This document shows positions 1 through 10,568 of a stretch of 64,000 nt of DNA, one piece after another. The stretch is from positions 37,806,501 to 37,870,500 of the forward strand of contig OX940863.1 of NCBI GenBank assembly GCA_954871525.1, read 5' to 3'. Source of the stretch: Parietaria judaica (lineage: Eukaryota; Streptophyta; Magnoliopsida; Rosales; Urticaceae). The notes under the pieces are model-generated. The model did no database searches. It was not told where the DNA came from and saw only the letters and a program-made list of their open reading frames with translations. Made by a program: the position numbers and the translations under genes. The first letter of the stretch is position 1, and each line of letters starts with the position of its first letter.

Positions 1-1440
1 TAGGTTATATACAGATGTATAATAGACTTAAAACATGTTAATATCATAAAAAAAAGCCTTATTATTGCACTAATAGGGTAATAGGCTCTGTAACTTCATA
101 GCTGCTCTCCAAGCTCCACCTTCGCTGCTTCGCCTCTGCTTGCCTGCTTTGAGAGTTCCAACAGTCTCACTAACAATATATAATTATATATTATTAAGAC
201 TTATGTGTTCAATGGTCCCTTTGATAACATTGTTGTAATGTATACTATTAAGAATTATTGAATGCTTCTCCATATAAATTATTACGACAGTCCCTCTCGG
301 TTAAATTTGGCAAAATGTGGGCGTAAATACTAAAAGATTATCTTTTTAGTTTGAAATAACTGTTAATGGAATTTCAAATTTAATTCAAAACGAATTTTCA
401 GTGCATCTGTTTTCTGCCTTAGATTTAGATATTAGCTTCATCTGATAAGAAGATAGTGCAAGAAATAATAATCTCCTAAATATTATTTAATGAAAGTTGG
501 AGATAAGCCAATGATCTTACCGTTGTATTTATTATTGCACAAAAGAAACTAGGCTGGGCTTTTTTCTGGCCCAGAGGCCCCAAAAAGTGCACCTTTAAAT
601 TGTTAACGACAATTTCTACATCAAAATAGTTACGGATGCAGCTAATGCTGTAATTTAGAAGTCTAAAAATACGTTTTTTTTTTCTTTTTTCTTTTCCATC
701 TCCCGGAAAATCAGGATCTAAAAGCTCTAGATCTGGATACGCATGTATTGGTAGCATTCCCGATCCGGATAGTTAGGTTTTTAAAATTAAGAAGAAAAAA
801 AAAAAAAAATCAAGATCAGATTTTTCAGTTTTGAGTAAATTCATAATCTTATTTTTTTTTCTATCCAAAATTTTTGTTTTGATTTTTTTTTTCGAATTGA
901 ACTATTCAGAACCAGATGCAAAAAAAAAAAAAAAAAAAAAATATTACTCATGTCGAACAGCGAAACATCAGTTTAGTAATAAAAAAATAATAACGGCAGA
1001 GTGATCATTTTTAAAATATTTTATAATTTAGAAAATTGATAGAAACAAGGAAATGGTATTTAACGGTTATCGGTTTGTTTTTTGAAATCGGTATTCAAAC
1101 CGGAAACGAGACAAAAGTTTCGCCCTTAAGCAGACATGGTCAAGTAAGTTTGTGCGTGTGAGAGATGGGGAGGGAAAGAAGAGGCATTGACACGAGTAAG
1201 CAAGTGGAATGTATCGTTAAATTACATAGAGATAGAATCTACCAAAAAGTGAGGTTAAATAGCAACCTTTCTTTTGAAAGCCGAAAGTAAATTGGATAGA
1301 AGAAGAATAGATCAGAGGTATAATGCCTATTCTTAGGCTTCCCCATTTGGGCTTCGAATTTTATCTTAATAGAACCTCTCTTTACCGACCAATGTGTCAT
1401 TGCCACACTCACAAGGGTTTACCAAATATATGCAAAACCT
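1..1440. other. AT-rich intergenic sequence, no gene seen
   Basis: No reading frame here has coding character on either strand. The stretch holds long A and T homopolymers, including a run of about 22 A at 920-941, and scattered short simple repeats. I recognise no transposon ends or RNA genes. Confidence 0.5.
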
Positions 1441-1855
1441 TTTTGTGTTTTGTTTTGAATGCAGAATTAATAATTTTGATAAGAAACTAAATTAATTTGG
1501 ACCTTTATATATCAATCAATCGAGCAATATTAAAAATCAAAAATAAAAAATCCGGGAACGGAATTCCAAGTGCAAAAAATAAAAAATAAAAATTGAGCTT
1601 CCGTCTAAAAATTTAACCTTTCTTTCTTTATTAATTTGATTTTGTGTTTTGTGTGTGTGTGTGTTTTTTTTTTGGAATACATAGTTACTAATTTTGGATT
1701 TATGTTTAAATATCATAAAAATAAAACGAAATTTATTTGGACAGTTATATCTTAATCTATCGAATGATATTAAAAAAAAAAAGAAGCCAAATCCGGAACA
1801 TAATTCAAAGCACGAAAAAATGAGCTTCCGCCGTCGTTGATCAATTCCCTTTCTT
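1441..1855. repeat. Old imperfect tandem duplication, unit about 200 bp
   Basis: Two adjacent copies, about 1441-1635 and 1636-1855, share the same order of landmarks. Each has a TTTTGTGTTTTG start, an AAATTTATTTGGAC-like block, a TATATC..ATC(A/T)ATCGA block, an ATCCGG(G)AAC block, and an ending AAATGAGCTTCCG-like block followed by CCTTTCTTT. The copies have diverged by many substitutions and small indels, so the duplication is old. It ends just before the inverted-repeat element at 1862. Confidence 0.6.
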
Positions 1856-1861
1856 TTTTCT

Positions 1862-2754
1862 GGGTGGTAAAGTTCTCATTCTCTGAAACTGTAAGGTAAT
1901 CAGTCTTTCATCCATTATTTTCAAGTCAAATTTCACGTGGCATCATGTTGACCGCCACGAGTCCACGAGTTTGTTTTATAATTTTTTTTTAAAAATTGTA
2001 AAATTATTTATTAAAAACTTAGTAATATATTTTTTTAATAATTACAATACTGAACAACTGAGGGCGCGCTTTTTGCCCCCGAGCTGCGCTATGAAATATT
2101 ATTAAATAATATTTTATTCCTTCTTTTTGGGCATTTCGGTGTTAAAAATGGGTCTCCGGAAGGCGCTATTTTTTTTTTGGCCGGAATTAGATCTAATTAA
2201 ATTAAGAAAAGTATATTTTTATTATTTAATTAATTTTTTCAGAATCCCGAAAATACCCACAATAATATTTATGACAAACATGTTCTTAGAGAACATAATT
2301 AAAAAATTATTGGATGGCACGATGTTTTACCAATAACTGCAAGTTGTTCGTGGAATTCAATTTAATCAACATTTAGGAATCTAAATAGCCATTTTGTAGT
2401 TTTGGATTCCTATTATAATTTAATCCGGGTATTAATTCGGGTACTTTTGGGTAAAAAAATTTCCGGTTTTGGAGTATGCAAAAAAAAAATAAAAAAATGA
2501 TGGTATTCGAATTTTCAGATTTAATTCTTGAAATTTTATTTTCCGGTCCCCATTCTGATTCTCCAGTATTTAAATTTATTATAAAATTATTAATAAAAAA
2601 TTAGATTTTTAAATTTCTTAATTTTTTTTAATCCACTTAGCAGTCAGATGAAATGGCTTTACATGTGCCATGATGTCACATGGCATTTGACTTGAAAATA
2701 CTGAATGTAAAACTAATTGTCTTATAATTTCAGAGAATGAAAACTTTACCACTC
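1862..2754. mobile_element. Non-autonomous DNA element with about 90-100 bp terminal inverted repeats
   Basis: The left end starts GGTGGTAAAGTTCTCATTC and the reverse complement of the right end reads AGTGGTAAAGTTTTCATTC. The two arms align for about 90-100 bp (left about 1862-1960, right about 2655-2754) at very roughly 75 percent identity by eye. Shared blocks include TTCTCTGAAA and TATTTTCAAGTCAAAT. The interior is AT-rich and has no convincing gene; a 69-codon frame at 2127-2336 is unremarkable. Long inverted repeats suggest a Mutator-like element, but I cannot see a clean 9-bp target duplication, so the superfamily is inference. Confidence 0.65.
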
Positions 2755-2770
2755 AAAAAAATAAATAAAT

Positions 2771-2906
2771 AAAGGAAATTGTACGAAATACTTATTTTGT
2801 GTTAAACTTCTTAAAAAATTACCCATTGTGTGTGTAAAAAACTACCCATAATGGTAATTTTTTAAAAGATTTGCACAAAATGAGTATTTCGTTAATTAAC
2901 CCTTTT
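2771..2906. repeat. Short foldback (MITE-like) element
   Basis: Arm 2784-2827 (CGAAATACTTATTTTGTG...) pairs with 2850-2891, whose reverse complement begins CGAAATACTCATTTTGTG. Both arms end in AAAAAATTACC-type sequence, and the loop is about 22 bp. Weaker pairing continues outward to about 2771 and 2906. The size and the near-complete pairing fit a short MITE. No clear target duplication was found, so no superfamily is assigned. Confidence 0.65.
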
Positions 2907-3540
2907 AATTTGTGAGTTTGTTTTGTTTCCTCGTGCTAAGCTGTCCATGCCAAATTAATACCATCACATGACACATCAGTGTTGATTGTATTGGAGTTTA
3001 GGGTTTCGATTTTCGATCATTTATGTTTTAATACTTTAATAACTTGTGTACGAAGTGACTAGACGTATTAATTTTATCCTTAGGAAACTAGTTATATGAC
3101 ATTAAAATGTGCTAAGATTATTAAATACCATCTAAATCTTAGCATTAAGTATGTTAATTGTCACTAAATAAAAAGAATTCTGGGTCTTTTGATATGAAGT
3201 ATATATTCAATTGCTATAGAATTAATTCAAAATATGAACCTATTTAGGATAAAAGAAAGAGAAATTGCTCCTATTAGCCAAATATAAACGTTTGATCAGC
3301 AAAATAGCCAATTTTTCGTTTATCTTTACAAAATTGCCAAAATTTATGAGGTGGCATTTTAATATCAGTTTTTATTCCCATAATACCCTTCTAATTAACC
3401 ACGATTTTAACTAATTTTCTATAATTAATTTTCAAAATAAATGTGGCTTACATACCATCGAATTAATTTTTAAAAGATCGGTTATTAATTGAGCAATTTT
3501 TTAGGTATTAAATGTCTAATTAGTTGACTTATTCAACCCT
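2907..3540. other. Intergenic sequence, nothing recognised
   Basis: AT-rich sequence without coding character, terminal repeats or RNA genes that I can support. It leads into the GC-richer pseudogene fragment near 3590. Confidence 0.4.
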
Positions 3541-3589
3541 CTCCCTATTCTCTCTCTTTGATCTCTCTCTCTCTATCTATGCGTGAAAA

Positions 3590-4145
3590 CTTCTGTCACC
3601 AAGCCTCGCCGCCGCAAACCTCGACGACGCAGCCGACCTCCTCTCCTCGCTCATCAAGGCTGCGCAGAGCTTCTCCTCCAATCCCTCGCCGTCTCCGCTG
3701 CTCCGTGCGGCCACTATTGCCAGTTCCTGCGGAGCTCCAAATTCTAATTGCCGATGATAAATCTGGCGATCCAATCTGGTTCGATCACGTCGGCCAATGG
3801 GCCAAGTTAGATGTTCGATCATGTTGGTCAGCATGCCAAAGTCAAAGGCAACGGCGCTTTCTCCTCCGGCGTTCACATCGTACAATAGAGGTCTCACCAT
3901 CGATCCGACCAACGACGCTCTGATGTCCACCTTGGCAAATGCGGAAGCGGTTGCGGCGAGAACTTCTCGATCGGGCGCGGAGCTGCCGAATTTGTTCGGC
4001 GACGCGTTCGCTGGCTTGGAGATGTGGGCTAAGCTTACGGCGGATCCGACACAAGGATGTATTTGGAGGAACCAAACTTTGTGACGGCGGTGGGGAAGAC
4101 GCAGTTCCTCGAAAGATTCGAGAGAAATGAGTTCGTCGATTCAAG
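3590..4145 (+). pseudogene. Fragment resembling HOP/STI1 co-chaperone, fused to an unidentified coding-like piece
   Basis: Around 3835-3872 the plus strand encodes AKVKGNGAFSSG, which resembles the N-terminal start of plant Hsp70-Hsp90 organising protein (AKxKGNxAFSSG, first TPR). After a jump and a frame change, 3880-4070 encodes YNRGLTIDPTNDAL and then LFGDAFAGLEMWAKLTADPT. These resemble the end of TPR1-3 and the DP1 domain of HOP. A further frame change gives TRMYLEEPNFV at about 4050-4085. The intervening TPR residues are missing and there are frameshifts, so it is not functional. Upstream, 3600-3760 has a GC-rich coding-like frame (NLDDAADLLSSLIKAAQSF) from a source I do not recognise. 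The composite looks like a captured or degraded gene fragment. HOP in the intact state links Hsp70 and Hsp90; that is family knowledge recalled without a search. Confidence 0.55.
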
Positions 4146-4930
4146 TTAATATTCATTGATTCATGTTAATATCTATTTTAATAACAATGTAGATTTGTGT
4201 ATATTCATGTTTATTTTTTATTTATATTGATTTATTGTTTATTGTTTATCTTCTGTTTGTTTTTATTTATTTATTTATTTATTTATTTGTGTTAATATCT
4301 GTTTTAATACAGTGTAGAATGTGTATTAATTTTGATTAATGTGTTAATTCACGTTTATTTGTTAGTCAACCCATAAACCCTTCATAAATTGTACATGCGT
4401 TAATTATGGTATGTGATTTGATATTCAAATTATATTGTTAACAATTTTGTAGCAAAATTTATTTCCTTTTCATAATTTGAATTTAATATTGTTAAATATT
4501 TATCACGATTTTTTTAATGTTAACGCGCATATTAACATGCATAATAATATTAACAGATACTAACGTGCGTAATTACGTGCAAATAAACGTGCAAATACAT
4601 ACTAACATATATTAGCATGCATATTAACGGGGATAATTAACGTGCATAAACATACTCATAGATATTAGTCATGTTAACAAATATTAACCATGTATATTAA
4701 CATGTTTTAACTACGGATATTAAAAGCTGAAGAAACCTTTGAATTTGTTATCTTTAAATTTGAGTGTAATCTTTGTTTTTAATCGAGTATATATTTTAGT
4801 GTAATATTAGTTTTACATTGATTACTGTTAGTCAATAGTCAATCAATTAACGGCGTTATATAAGGTAGTAGTTGGGGGTATTGTTACCTAAATTATAGCA
4901 GTATCAATTATCCATATTATTTCCATACAT
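4146..4930. repeat. Degenerate AT-rich repeat region (GTTAATAT / ATTAACATG words)
   Basis: Short words such as CATGTTAATAT, GTTAATATCTGTTTTAAT, ATTAACGTGCATAA and their complements recur many times. The first half is rich in GTTAATAT and the second half, about 4500-4720, in the complement ATTAAC. This gives a loose large-scale inverted arrangement. There is no coding frame. It lies between the HOP-like fragment and the Helitron end at 4942. Confidence 0.4.
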
Positions 4931-4953
4931 TTAATTAAACACTAGTGGACGGC

Positions 4954-4970
4954 ACCGCGCTTCGCGCGGT
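4954..4970 (-). other. Helitron 3'-end hairpin
   Basis: ACCGCGC and GCGCGGT form a perfect 7-bp stem around a 3-nt loop. The stem sits 8 nt inside the CTAG terminus at 4942-4945. A short GC hairpin at this position is a family hallmark, thought to mark the end of transposition. Confidence 0.8.
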
Positions 4971-5251
4971 GGCGATTAATCATTGATTCTTTTGTTTATG
5001 TTAATCATTAATCATTGTTACATGTTAAATTGATACAAAACATCTGTAAACAAATAAAATATGAAATAAACCGAATGGATAAAATAACCGATACAAAGAG
5101 TGTCCAAAAATAAGTAAAAAAAAATCATCGTTGTATAGCTATACAAAAGCAAAAAAGAATAAACACAAAACACGCTTTTTAAATTAAGAAAAAAAATTAC
5201 AAATTCAGTGAGAGCTAAAATGAAAAACGATACCTTCAAATTTTCATTCGA

Positions 5252-6619
5252 TCAATCCGCCATTGCAACCGGAGACTTGATGACTTCATCAAGAGATGAA
5301 AAATCTGCACAGAAAACAAACAGAAAATTATAGGAAATAAAAATTCAGGATTAAGAAAATGAACAACAATCCGAGGTGAATGACAGCTTAGAGTGTTTCT
5401 TATATATAGTCATGTAATTAAGACATGAAGAGTTCTAATTAATCTCTGTTTTAGGATAGGAAGTGTATTTTTTTTTTATTATTATTAACCTTTGGTTTTC
5501 ATGTTGGCAATTAAGTGAGATATATAGAAAGCGTTAAAATATTAAGAGGAAAGCGGCATGTTTCACTAACAAATATGTGTTTAGTGCTATCTATTTCTTT
5601 TTAATCATTTACTTACTTTTCGGTTACATGAATATATCTTTTGGTAAAACACAGGGCCGGCCCTGAGTTTATCGAGGCCCTAGGCGAAAAATAATTTTGA
5701 GGCCCCTATTAAAGTTGAGAAATTAAATTTCAGTGCATATTATAATTCCAAATTGAGATTCCTCTAAAGCCTATTTTCTCGTTTTTTCTTTTCTCTTTGT
5801 GGCACCCGGCTTGAATTTTCTAAATGAACTCATTGAATTTGATCCTAAAAACATAAAATTAAAAAATATACATATTAGTTAATTTCTTTCTAATTTAATT
5901 GAATAACAAAAAAAAACAAGAAATTAAATATTTCAATACCTAATAATCAATCTAAAATACACCATATTAGACCTTGTATCTTTTATTAATCAATCGAACT
6001 CCACTCCAGTTTAATATAATATAGTATTATATATATATATATATATATATAAAGATTTAAGAACACTCGGCGAGCAACAAGCCAACAACAAAATAATATT
6101 ATATTATATATACAAATCAAATGTAGAAGAAATTATAATGGAAAGTGATGTTACCTTGGCTTTTCACTTGCTTCTGTTGTTTTTCGATAGTGGCATTAGG
6201 GCATATTCAATTTAGAGTAGACATAGATGATTCATCATTGTTATTTAGGTTTAAAAATTATTTTTCTTTGGGTCCTTTATCACACATTTGGAGGCCCCTA
6301 ACTTAGTGTTATTTTTGCCCTCAAAAGTGAGGCCCTAGGCCCATGCCTAGTCCACATACCCACAAGGCCGACTCTGGTAAAACATTAATGAGAAACTAAT
6401 GCCTATTGCAAACACTAAATGGCCATTTACGTGTAAAACATGAACTCAATTCAATGTAATGTTTCTTTTCGTATTTTTTTCCCTTCTGTTATATTGTCAG
6501 TGAATGAGACACTAATGCACATTTCATGGCATAATTTAAAAAAAAAAATCAAAACTCTAAAATAGAAATTTCATACTCTCCGCTTGTAAGTTGTGTCATG
6601 TCATCTACTTGAGATTTTG

Positions 6620-6655
<36 letters not shown>

Positions 6656-8484
6656 TTTATAAGGTCATAAACACTTAAATTATTATGGTTAAATAGTTAA
6701 ACTGATACTAATTTTTCAAACGTTAAGAACCACAATCATATTTTCATCACATCAATATATATATATATATATATTATATATTATATATATATATATATAA
6801 CCATAATTATAATATATAACATTTATAATTTCATTTAACAAAAATGACAGTTATCAATTTAACATGTAACAATAGGTAATTAATTATATTTTATAGCATA
6901 TACGTATTATAATAATAATAAAAAAAAAAAAAAACTTGTAAAGTAACTTACCAAAAGTCTTGACATTATTAATCTATGAAATCAAAAGTCATCTAATATA
7001 TAGGGCCAGTTGTAAGTAAGAATGACCTTAAAAGAGAGGTATTAAGATATGGTTTAGAGGTATCTGATTAACTTTAGAAAATAAAAATATATGTAAGACC
7101 AAAAGTTTGAACATTAATCTATGAATCAAGTCACAAAATTTAAGAGGTTATATAAGATAAAAATGTGTCATTTATTCAGAATTTTTTTATGTATATGTTT
7201 ATATAAGGAATAAATGTAACAAAAAAAAAAAGGTATGATGCGGGCACTATATTCACTGTAAGGTTTCATATAAAAAAATGTAAGACATGCATATCGTATA
7301 AATTATTAAAAGGAAACTCATATATATAAAAAAATGTAACGCAAATTTAAATGAAAAGAACACCTACGACTATTATTTGACTATTTTGACTTTTAATTAG
7401 CTTATAATTTGACTATTTTAAGTGAATAAATTATTATTAATTAAACTAAAATCATAAAAACACATTATGAAAGTGTTTTTATAAAAGACTTATCGTATTG
7501 CTTTCAAAATTTCTTGTAAACTTGTAAAGTATGTTAGGATTTGTTTTTGCACAACACCTTAGGGCTTAAAGAGGTAAAAATGTATCTAAATTTTATGGTT
7601 AATTATTGTAGAAAGAAAAAAAAAATTAAATTACATTTTTCCATTTTTGTAAATAATAAATTAATTTTTATACCTATTATAATGTATTGATTTTAAACAG
7701 ATCTTAAAATTATATATTACTGTAAATATATGTAAAATTTTGATATTTAACCAATAGCTTTGTTACGTGACTTACGTCTTACAATATTACTGTAACATTA
7801 TTCATAAATGTGGTACAATATATAACCTTGTCACGCCTTTCCAATATTTGTAATGATTGATAAACATAAATAGAATGTCAAATATGATGGAAAATAATGC
7901 GTAGAGTCGTTAATGATGTCACCACTGCTCCGAATTCGCCGATGTTTGGAGCTCGGAAATAGGTCATTGTTCGATTGTTGTTGTCCTTGAGTTTTGTCGC
8001 AACTATTGTTGATTGTGGAGTTCGTTTGCTGGTTGGGAATAGAGTCGTCTCGGTCAATGCTCATAGTCGTTGCTGCAAAAGAAAATATATTAGATAAATT
8101 GTGTTAAGAAAGAGAAAGAAAAAAAAAAGGACTGTTGTTTGTGTATAGGACCGAAACCAACAGAGTGCGGTTTTAAAGGTGAAATTTTTGCGACTTGTAT
8201 GTTTCAACTTCTTTAATGAAATAGTCAAATAAAACCAAAAAATTCTGATTTTTTTTTCTTCATATAGCGCAGGTTATGGATTTTTTTATAAGATTGTCGG
8301 ATGAGGCAAAAATATAAAATCTATGTAAAATATAGCGAAAACAGAGATAAATTAAAAACCGAGAGAAATTTTTTTATGGACATAACAGAAAGAAGATGAA
8401 ATAATACATACACGGATACATCTCAACGCCTTCAAATTCCCGATGATTGTGCCATTCCCAACACCCTGACTTGAGCGTGTGTAC
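5252..8484 (-). pseudogene. Exon-like segments carried by the Helitron (unidentified captured gene)
   Basis: Three minus-strand segments look like exons. The first is 8484-8414, preceded by TTTATCTTAG and followed by GTGTATGT, with a frame containing SSQGVGNGTIIGNLKALRC. The second starts at 8072 after TTTTGCAG and encodes TTMSIDRDDSIPNQQ then a Gln/Asn-rich stretch ending KHRRIRSSG near 7920, with a possible GTGACA donor. The third is 5304-5252 after TGTGCAG, encoding DFSSLDEVIKSPVAMAD and a stop. All are in the Helitron's own orientation, as is common for captured genes. I do not recognise the source. The hAT MITE at 5652-6376 would lie in the last intron. Whether they ever formed one transcript is inference; single short exons can arise by chance. 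Confidence 0.35.
5652..6376. mobile_element. hAT-type MITE (CAGGGCCGGCCC ends), 725 bp
   Basis: The left end is CAGGGCCGGCCCTGAG and the reverse complement of the right end is CAGAGTCGGCCTTGT. The element is flanked by a perfect 8-bp duplication GTAAAACA (5644-5651 and 6377-6384), the size expected for hAT. Subterminal parts contain GAGGCCCTAGGC-type words on both sides. No transposase is present. It is nested in the Helitron, so it inserted later. The element at 25562-26148 is a second member. Confidence 0.85.
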
Positions 8485-8640
8485 CTAAGATAAAATACAA
8501 AGAGGATGGATAATACAAAACAAAAAAACAAAAAAAAAACAAAAAAACTTACCAAGTACCTATGTTGGTTACGGATCATATTCATAGAAAAAGAACAGTA
8601 CAATAATGAAAACTAATAGTCTACCTATATTTGAAGCCAA

Positions 8641-8722
8641 AACTCTTACCGGGTATTACCGTACCGGGTAAGAGTTTTTTTTTAAGGGAAAAAAAAAAAC
8701 TATTACCCGGTACGGTAATACC
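8641..8722. repeat. Compound hairpin with two competing pairings
   Basis: GGTATTACCGTACCGGGTAA at 8652-8671 is perfectly complementary to 8703-8722 (20 bp, loop 31 bp). The same region also pairs locally: AACTCTTACC at 8641-8650 with GGTAAGAGTT at 8667-8676. The two structures share bases and cannot form together. It lies inside the Helitron, just upstream (minus strand) of the first exon-like segment. Confidence 0.75.
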
Positions 8723-9510
8723 TTTCTCTTGCTCTTCTCAGCTCAAAATCCATATAGCTCTCTTTTGTGAATGTGTTGAGAGATGACTGGAGATTTATTT
8801 GTCACAAGAATGGCTCAAGAGAGAAAATCATATCTAAAATTAACTACTAATAAAAAAGAAGAGAGTCAAAACCTTCATAGAGTTTGTCGGATATCCTCTT
8901 CTTCTTGGCCCCCACATATTCCATCTTGTACACTTTCAATAAGAGATTGATTTCACAATGAAATGCTGGAAAAGAAAAACAATGACAACTAAAACACATA
9001 TACCTTTTGGAATCTGTAACATAGGCATATATATAGATGGAGATATACTATTAACGTTATGTATAGAATACAAAGGTTCTAAAAAAGACACGAAGCAGTA
9101 AATGCTAAACGTTATGGAAAATTCAGAGGGTCATACGAAAAAAATAATGACTGGTGACATAAGAGAACTCAAAGAGCCTAAAATTGTTGCCTTCAAGTAT
9201 TGAGAATCTTTAATGCTTCTTTATCGCTCGTCTTTCACCCATTGAAAAAGATAGCCTTAAACCCAATAAAACAACTTAAATAATAGCCTTAACTGAGATT
9301 ATAAATACAACTCTCTTCATCTTCTTGGTGATCAATAAGTGATCACTTTTTATTAAAAAAATAATTCAAAATTCTAAGAAAAAAGGAAATGCCAATACTT
9401 TGATTTTACATGACCATGAGTTTCTCTTTACATAAGAAAAAAGAAAATCCCAATACCTTGATTTTACTTTGCCACATCACTTGTGATTTCCTCCTTTTAT
9501 AATATATAGA

Positions 9511-10004
9511 TTATTTTTAAAGCTGAATGGTCGAAGAATGATGGGGTTTTAAATTTGAAATAAAACCATAAATTTTAATCGAGTAAATATTTGGAGTAGT
9601 TGGTTTGTTACCTTATTAATAGCAACATTAATTGATATGCATATATCCAATTAATAAATAATTCATTTGATCTTAATTACTTTCTTTAACTGAAAATTAT
9701 TTATTAATTTATATTATTAATAATGAAGAGTATTGTAGTAATTTTATTTTGGTTAATTGATTAATTGGCTATTTAGCGCAGATGGTTTATTTGAATATAG
9801 ACCTTGAAGTTTAAGATATATATAAAAAATTCAGCAAAAAAAATAAAAATAAAAATCGGTCAGTATTAATTTATTTATAAGAAATAAGAATTAATATTTA
9901 TCTATTTTTTTAATAATGTAATGATTATGTTTAATGATTAGTTTTTACGGTAACAAATGAAGGAATTTTACACCAGTCTTCATCATTGAAATACACTGTA
10001 CACA
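9511..10004. other. Intergenic AT-rich sequence
   Basis: I see no gene, element end or RNA here. A short block around 9600-9650 (GTTACCTTATTAATAGCAAC) loosely resembles 4880-4910 (GTTACCTAAATTATAGCAG) on the other side of the Helitron. The similarity is too weak to call a repeat. Confidence 0.4.
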
Positions 10005-10013
10005 TAATTTTTA

Positions 10014-10568
10014 GGGTAAACTGCAGCTAATGTACCCAATGTTTGATCGGCTGCGGATTATGTACTCAATGTTTATTTTCAACGACTAATGTACCCAAGG
10101 TTTATTCCGTTAGATTTTTCGTGTTTTCCGTCACTTGACCATCAAGGATGATTCCTCCTCTATATGTACAATTTTTGTATTTTTTGCATAACTCACTCGT
10201 TTTTTTGCCCAAAATTTATGCACGATCTATGGTTGGAAAGATAAGAGATAGATCTACAACTTTGGTTTTTTAATTTTTGTAAAAAAAAAAAGTTAAAATA
10301 TTCGAAATTTCAATTACAACGTAAAACTAGACATTACGGTAATGCAAAATATTTGTTTTGAGCAAATTTTAATGTATTTAATGACTTTTTCTGATGAAAC
10401 GTAAAACTACAAAGTTGTAGATCAATCTTTTATCTTTTCAACGGTAGTTTATTTATAAATGTTGGACACAAAATGACCGAGTTATGCCAAAAATATGAAA
10501 GATGTGATGTGCCATTTTTTTTTTGTATTTTTGACATAAACATTAGGTACATTATCCGCAGTTTACCC
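10014..10568. mobile_element. Mutator-like MITE, 555 bp, with 9-bp target duplication
   Basis: The left end GGGTAAACTGCAGCTAATGT and the reverse complement of the right end GGGTAAACTGCGGATAATGT match well, and the inverted repeat continues through ACCTAATGTTT-like sequence for about 35 bp. A perfect 9-bp duplication TAATTTTTA flanks it (10005-10013 and 10569-10577), the size made by Mutator-like transposases. The interior has no coding capacity, so it needs a transposase supplied from elsewhere. Confidence 0.88.

Larger units (their letters stand above)
4942..9510 (-). mobile_element. Non-autonomous Helitron
   Basis: Read on the minus strand, the element begins at 9510 with TCTATATATTATAAAAGGAG, preceded by host A, which is the characteristic 5' end of plant Helitrons. 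It ends at 4942 with CTAG followed by host T. A GC-rich hairpin lies 8 nt before the CTAG. Insertion between A and T with no target duplication and no inverted repeats fits the superfamily. The 4.6 kb body has no recognisable Rep/helicase, so it would depend on an autonomous partner. It contains exon-like segments on the same strand, a nested hAT MITE at 5652-6376, several (AT)n tracts and a complex hairpin at 8641-8722. Confidence 0.8.

Noticed and set aside
3265..9790. One large element with TAGCCAA-type inverted ends enclosing the HOP-like fragment and the Helitron
   Set aside because: The end similarity is limited to short AT-rich words, with no target duplication.
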